A stretch of 54,882 nucleotides of DNA, taken from Fibrobacterota bacterium (GTDB lineage Bacteria; Fibrobacterota; Chitinivibrionia; Chitinivibrionales; Chitinispirillaceae). A program made the position numbers and the translations under genes. Below the pieces are notes generated by a model. It did no database searches, was not told where the DNA came from, and saw only the letters and a program-made list of their open reading frames with translations. Below are positions 52,140 to 54,882 of the stretch, in pieces. Position 1 is the stretch's first letter. Every line of letters begins with the position of its first letter. The stretch lies in NCBI GenBank assembly GCA_023436145.1, contig JAEZKP010000063.1, positions 1-54,882 of the forward strand, written 5' to 3'.

Positions 52140-52247
52140 CTGCAATTAATTTACCCCTATCGGGACAAGGATGTTCTTTGTTGTTTCATTGTGCTCTGCG
52201 TAAACTGCGCACTCTGCGTTAAAATCCTAATCTCTCTCTGCAATTAA
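52140..52247. repeat. Direct repeat CTGCAATTAA around a CTCTGCGT-containing insert
   Basis: CTGCAATTAA occurs at 52140-52149 and again at 52238-52247, bracketing about 88 bp. That segment includes CTCTGCGTAAA (52194-52204) and CTCTGCGTTAAA (52212-52223), wording I associate with widespread intergenic GCGCACTCTGCGTTAAA-type repeats. The flanking direct repeat resembles a target duplication, and the second copy overlaps the stop codon of the lipoprotein gene at 52244. Origin unknown. Confidence 0.4.
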
Positions 52248-52705
52248 AACTTGGAAGCATCAAGTCGCAAATCCAGTTTGGCCGATCCAGGAGAGTAACA
52301 TGTAACATCATCACAATATGTATTTTGCTCTGCATTAAGCCTGGTGCTGTTGACTACGATTACCGATGTTGTTTCTCTGTTCATAATAGTTGTATAGAAT
52401 GCTCGGCCGGATATTTTACCATTAGGAGCTCCTTTTGTAATCTCATTGCTGGTTGCTAAAAATTCGTCGACCCTGTCACCTTCTTCAACTGTACCTTTGA
52501 AAAGCTCTACTTTTACTGGTTTTAAAGATTTACCAATATTCAGTTTTATGGATACTTCGCCATTTGGTTCTGATTGAGAGCAATAAGACGGTGCAGGTCT
52601 GCAAATCTTGCCATTTTCGTCAACAATGCACCCGTTAATCAAAATCATGACAAATATTATTTTCAAATAACAGCATGTTTTAAGCAATAATGGGTAAATT
52701 TTCAA
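52244..52705 (-). CDS. Putative lipoprotein, unknown function
   Basis: A 153-residue protein with a signal peptide and lipobox (ILINGC). The mature part is beta-rich (EVSIKLNIGKSLKPVKVELFKG, TTIMNRETTSVIVVNSTRL) and has four further cysteines. The family is not recognised. Its ATG overlaps the stop of the upstream barrel gene by four bases (ATGA), so the two are translated together. Confidence 0.65.
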   Translation of the reverse strand: MKIYPLLLKTCCYLKIIFVMILINGCIVDENGKICRPAPSYCSQSEPNGEVSIKLNIGKSLKPVKVELFKGTVEEGDRVDEFLATSNEITKGAPNGKISGRAFYTTIMNRETTSVIVVNSTRLNAEQNTYCDDVTCYSPGSAKLDLRLDASKF

Positions 52706-53268
52706 AGTAAACCTCCAAATTGGAATGAAAGGATGACGCCATGAGGACCAGATGTACCTGCCTTTGCGAAGTTGTATCCCAAACGCAGCCTGTATCTATA
52801 TTCTGAATCGAATACTACGAAGGCTCCTGCCTGAAGAGCCGGGGTAGGGGTTATTGACGTACCTGCATTTGATCCTTTACACCATCTGTGTGAGAATCCT
52901 AAGCCACCGCGTGCATATAGCCCGGTTTTATTGGAAAAAGAGATACTTTCATCGAGCCCCACATCCCAAAGAAGCCGGAGTTCTTTAAACTGAGTGTACT
53001 CGGCTGGACCGGTTTTTTCTAAGACAGTTCTTCTACCGGCACGCATGGCAAAACTGCCGTAACAGGAAAGCCCATGGTATGCGCTTATGGGATAATAAAA
53101 TGAGCCACCCAGAAAAACATCGGGCAGTTGCATTACTGTGCAGTTAATTTCACCGGTTAACCCCATTGGGTAGGCAACCTTGAAACCGCCAGGTGTCCTG
53201 CTTTCTGAGTTAATGGACAAGATAAGCAGAATGCATATACTGATAATTTTGGTGTTTTTTGTATTCAT
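52702..53268 (-). CDS. Exported beta-barrel-like protein
   Basis: About 188 residues from ATG 53268, chosen because a signal sequence (IISICILLILSINSES) follows directly; the frame is open to 53316. The mature part alternates polar and hydrophobic residues (LGGSFYYPISAYHGLSCYGSFAMRAG; ARGGLGFSH; RLRLGYNFAKAG; VILSFQFGGLL), typical of a small outer-membrane barrel. It forms a coupled pair with the lipoprotein gene downstream. Function unknown. Confidence 0.6.
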   Translation of the reverse strand: MNTKNTKIISICILLILSINSESRTPGGFKVAYPMGLTGEINCTVMQLPDVFLGGSFYYPISAYHGLSCYGSFAMRAGRRTVLEKTGPAEYTQFKELRLLWDVGLDESISFSNKTGLYARGGLGFSHRWCKGSNAGTSITPTPALQAGAFVVFDSEYRYRLRLGYNFAKAGTSGPHGVILSFQFGGLL

Positions 53269-53316
53269 ATCATCATAGACGCTTCTGGAATAAAAATGTG
53301 CTCGAGTTTTTTTCAA

Positions 53317-54042
53317 AAACTCAATTTATGGCTCCTGATTTCAGAATAATGTCATCGAGAGTTGCAGCGGATTATGGGTTAATATAAATGATGCAATTAA
53401 TTAAATATCCGAATTGGTATGCCAAGGTAAGCTCTATTCGAGAGATTGCTAATTCAAAACCCAGTGTGGTTCTTTAATTAACGTCACTGTTTTTCATTAA
53501 ACGTTTCTGAAGAATTTGTGCCTGGGAAATTCGAATTTTCTTTAACGAGATGTCACTATACAAATCAATTTGCATATTGCCAACCGTTTATCTGTATATT
53601 ATCTTAAATAAGTGGTTAACATTTTAGTGTTTGCAAGTTAACGAAAGCTTCTCACTATGCCCCATTTGCATTTATTTCCCACATTTTTGAGCGAAAAAAG
53701 ACATGAGCCCATCTGTTTAACCGATTAAATAATTTTAGAAAAGATGATTTTCGTGGATGGTTTGTTTGTAGCGCCAAAGTGGAGATTAGAGGATTGGAAG
53801 AGCAGAGGGGAATGTGAGAAAGTATGATTTTGGGCTGAATGTATAGAGCGACGGGTCGGAATCAAATGAGAGAAGGACGAAATTATTGCGTACTTTCAGC
53901 CACTAACGGTCGGCACACTGTACTGCAGTGTGCCGACCGTTGTTTGACATAGCCAGCCAGCCTCTTAATAGGAATGTGAAATGAATTATTGTATAAACCA
54001 AATTTTCACTAATAACAAAAACGAAAATAATATAATTTTACT
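53317..54042. other. 725-bp AT-rich gene-free spacer
   Basis: No supported gene. It separates the lipoprotein/barrel pair from the DUF5677-like gene and contains the strong hairpin at 53905-53941. Composition drops in GC compared with the core genes. Nothing else is recognised. Confidence 0.5.
53905..53941. repeat. Perfect 16-bp-stem hairpin
   Basis: AACGGTCGGCACACTG, loop TACTG, then CAGTGTGCCGACCGTT: a perfect 37-nt inverted repeat, GC-rich in an AT-rich spacer. No U-run follows on either strand (GTTTGACAT on plus), so it is not a standard terminator. It could be a recombination or protein-binding site, or a trace of a mobile element. Confidence 0.7.
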
Positions 54043-54768
54043 ATGAATAATATATTCGAAGATCAAATCCTTACAAGATTTATTGAATTTTACTATAGTA
54101 AAATCCTTAATTTGATCAACAATGTTGAAGAACCTGATATTTTGTCTATTCAAATCGGTGAATATTCCATTCAAAATTTGAAAGCTGTTAATTTATTAGT
54201 TAACAACCGGTTATATGCCCAAGCATTATCAGTAATAAGGGTCATTTCTGAATGTTTGATTTTACTTTCTGAATCTGTAAAAAATAATGCCTTATTCGAA
54301 ACATACACAAAAAGAGAAACAAAACTGAAAACGGATTCTTTAAAAGATCGCCAAAGAAATTTTCAAAATGGAATTGGTAATTTTTCAGGAAAAGATTCCA
54401 ACAGGCTTAATGAATTGCTAAATTTTTTAAAACAAACTGGAATGCCAGCACCGCTTGATGTAGAAAAAATTGCAAAGGACAACGATCTTACATTCTACTA
54501 TGATAATTTTTATAAATTTTGCTCAAGTACAATACACTTATGTCCGCATACGTTAGCTAAGTTGTTAAAAGAGTTTGAAGATGAATATGCTGATATCCAA
54601 CTATTAAAATACCCATTTTCAAATTATAAAATATTTACGATTTTTTCGGCAGCGCTCTGCACACTTGAAATTTTCAACATTATTAACATTAAATTTAAAT
54701 TAGGTCTTGGAGAAGATATCAATTACCTCTTCGATCAAAATATTAACAATTTAATAAGGCTAATCTGA
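54043..54768 (+). CDS. DUF5677-like protein
   Basis: A 241-residue, AT-rich, mostly helical protein. The arrangement resembles DUF5677: an early helix with NNRLYAQALSVIRVISECLILL (pattern LxRxxxE), then KRETKLKTDSLKDRQ and a later FYKFCSSTIHLCPH (His near 165). These proteins are common in accessory islands and suspected of defence or nuclease-like roles, which is not established. No clear Shine-Dalgarno. Its low GC relative to the core suggests transfer. Confidence 0.55.
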   Translation: MNNIFEDQILTRFIEFYYSKILNLINNVEEPDILSIQIGEYSIQNLKAVNLLVNNRLYAQALSVIRVISECLILLSESVKNNALFETYTKRETKLKTDSLKDRQRNFQNGIGNFSGKDSNRLNELLNFLKQTGMPAPLDVEKIAKDNDLTFYYDNFYKFCSSTIHLCPHTLAKLLKEFEDEYADIQLLKYPFSNYKIFTIFSAALCTLEIFNIINIKFKLGLGEDINYLFDQNINNLIRLI

Positions 54769-54859
54769 CTTAAGTGTGGAAAGTTAGAAAAAAGTGTGTT
54801 GGCACCCCTGTTATAGTTTAGTTTTATACCTCTTTCACAGCGAATGATGGAGGTAAAGG

Positions 54860-54882
54860 ATGCCAACGGAAATAGAAATACT
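54860..54882 (+). CDS. Start of a further gene, cut by the window end
   Basis: ATG at 54860 follows a strong Shine-Dalgarno (GGAGG, 54849-54853). The visible codons read M-P-T-E-I-E-I. It may be the first reading frame of a transposase or another accessory gene; too short to classify. Confidence 0.45.

Noticed and set aside
54780..54859. Left end of a known IS element
   Set aside because: The sequence before the cut-off gene does not clearly match an IS terminal repeat that I can name, and the window ends too soon.
1..54882. CRISPR array, tRNA or rRNA genes
   Set aside because: No regular spacer-repeat series and no tRNA or rRNA signature noticed in any intergenic gap by eye.

Overview
The window is about 55 kb of moderate-GC chromosomal DNA from a Gram-negative bacterium. 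The outer membrane is shown by a TamA/TamB pair, a heptose epimerase for LPS, a capsule-export (Wza/Wzc) pair and several beta-barrel proteins. A GH9 endoglucanase with a C-terminal sorting-like domain, a flagellar switch protein, abundant sigma-54 activators and TPR proteins suggest a plant-polymer degrader of the FCB/Fibrobacterota type (inference; no rRNA or marker set is present). Most genes are intact single-copy housekeeping or envelope genes with short spacers. No tRNA, rRNA or CRISPR array was recognised.

Layout. (1) 0.2-10.5 kb, minus strand: an exopolysaccharide cluster (wza-like, wzc-like, asnB-like, deacetylase-like) that ends in two paralogous GAF-AAA-Fis sigma-54 activators. I found two good -24/-12 (sigma-54) promoters on the minus strand, one before the wza-like gene and one before the terminal activator gene. 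A perfect 17-bp palindrome sits where an enhancer would be expected upstream of the first. The cluster therefore looks like a self-contained sigma-54 regulon. (2) 10.5-13.4 kb: a two-domain ThyX-like protein and adenosylhomocysteinase. (3) 13.5-20.6 kb: nitrilase-family amidase, PspC, CNNM-type transporter, M23 peptidase, YjbQ, an outer-membrane protein, a lone fliN, a YIP1 protein and hldD. (4) 20.7-29.0 kb: TPR protein, a FlgN-like protein, a soluble PAS histidine kinase with its NtrC-type regulator, a small ORF coupled to a GGDDF protein, and a TPR protein with a TonB-like C-terminus. (5) 29-37.7 kb: a DraG-type hydrolase paired with a PfkB protein that has lost its catalytic Asp, then pdxB, queF, mnmA, a multiply frameshifted pseudogene, purD and purE. 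(6) 37.7-41.7 kb: GH9 cellulase, a lipoprotein, a methyltransferase and an EcsC-like protein.

(7) 41.85-45.03 kb: two inverted copies of a ~130-bp MITE-like element, with terminal inverted repeats ending in GTTyCTGTTCAAAATG, flank a membrane-anchored MutS-like gene and meso-diaminopimelate dehydrogenase. (8) 45.4-52.1 kb: tamB-like and tamA-like genes in tandem. (9) 52.1-54.9 kb: an AT-rich, gene-poor end with a lipoprotein/barrel pair, a perfect 16-bp-stem hairpin, a DUF5677-like gene and the first codons of another gene. This end looks accessory.

The observations most worth following are the predicted sigma-54 exopolysaccharide regulon, the MITE pair around mutS/ddh, the ThyX fusion whose two halves each keep a different part of the ThyX motif, the DraG-PfkB pair with a degenerate kinase, and the decayed gene before purD.
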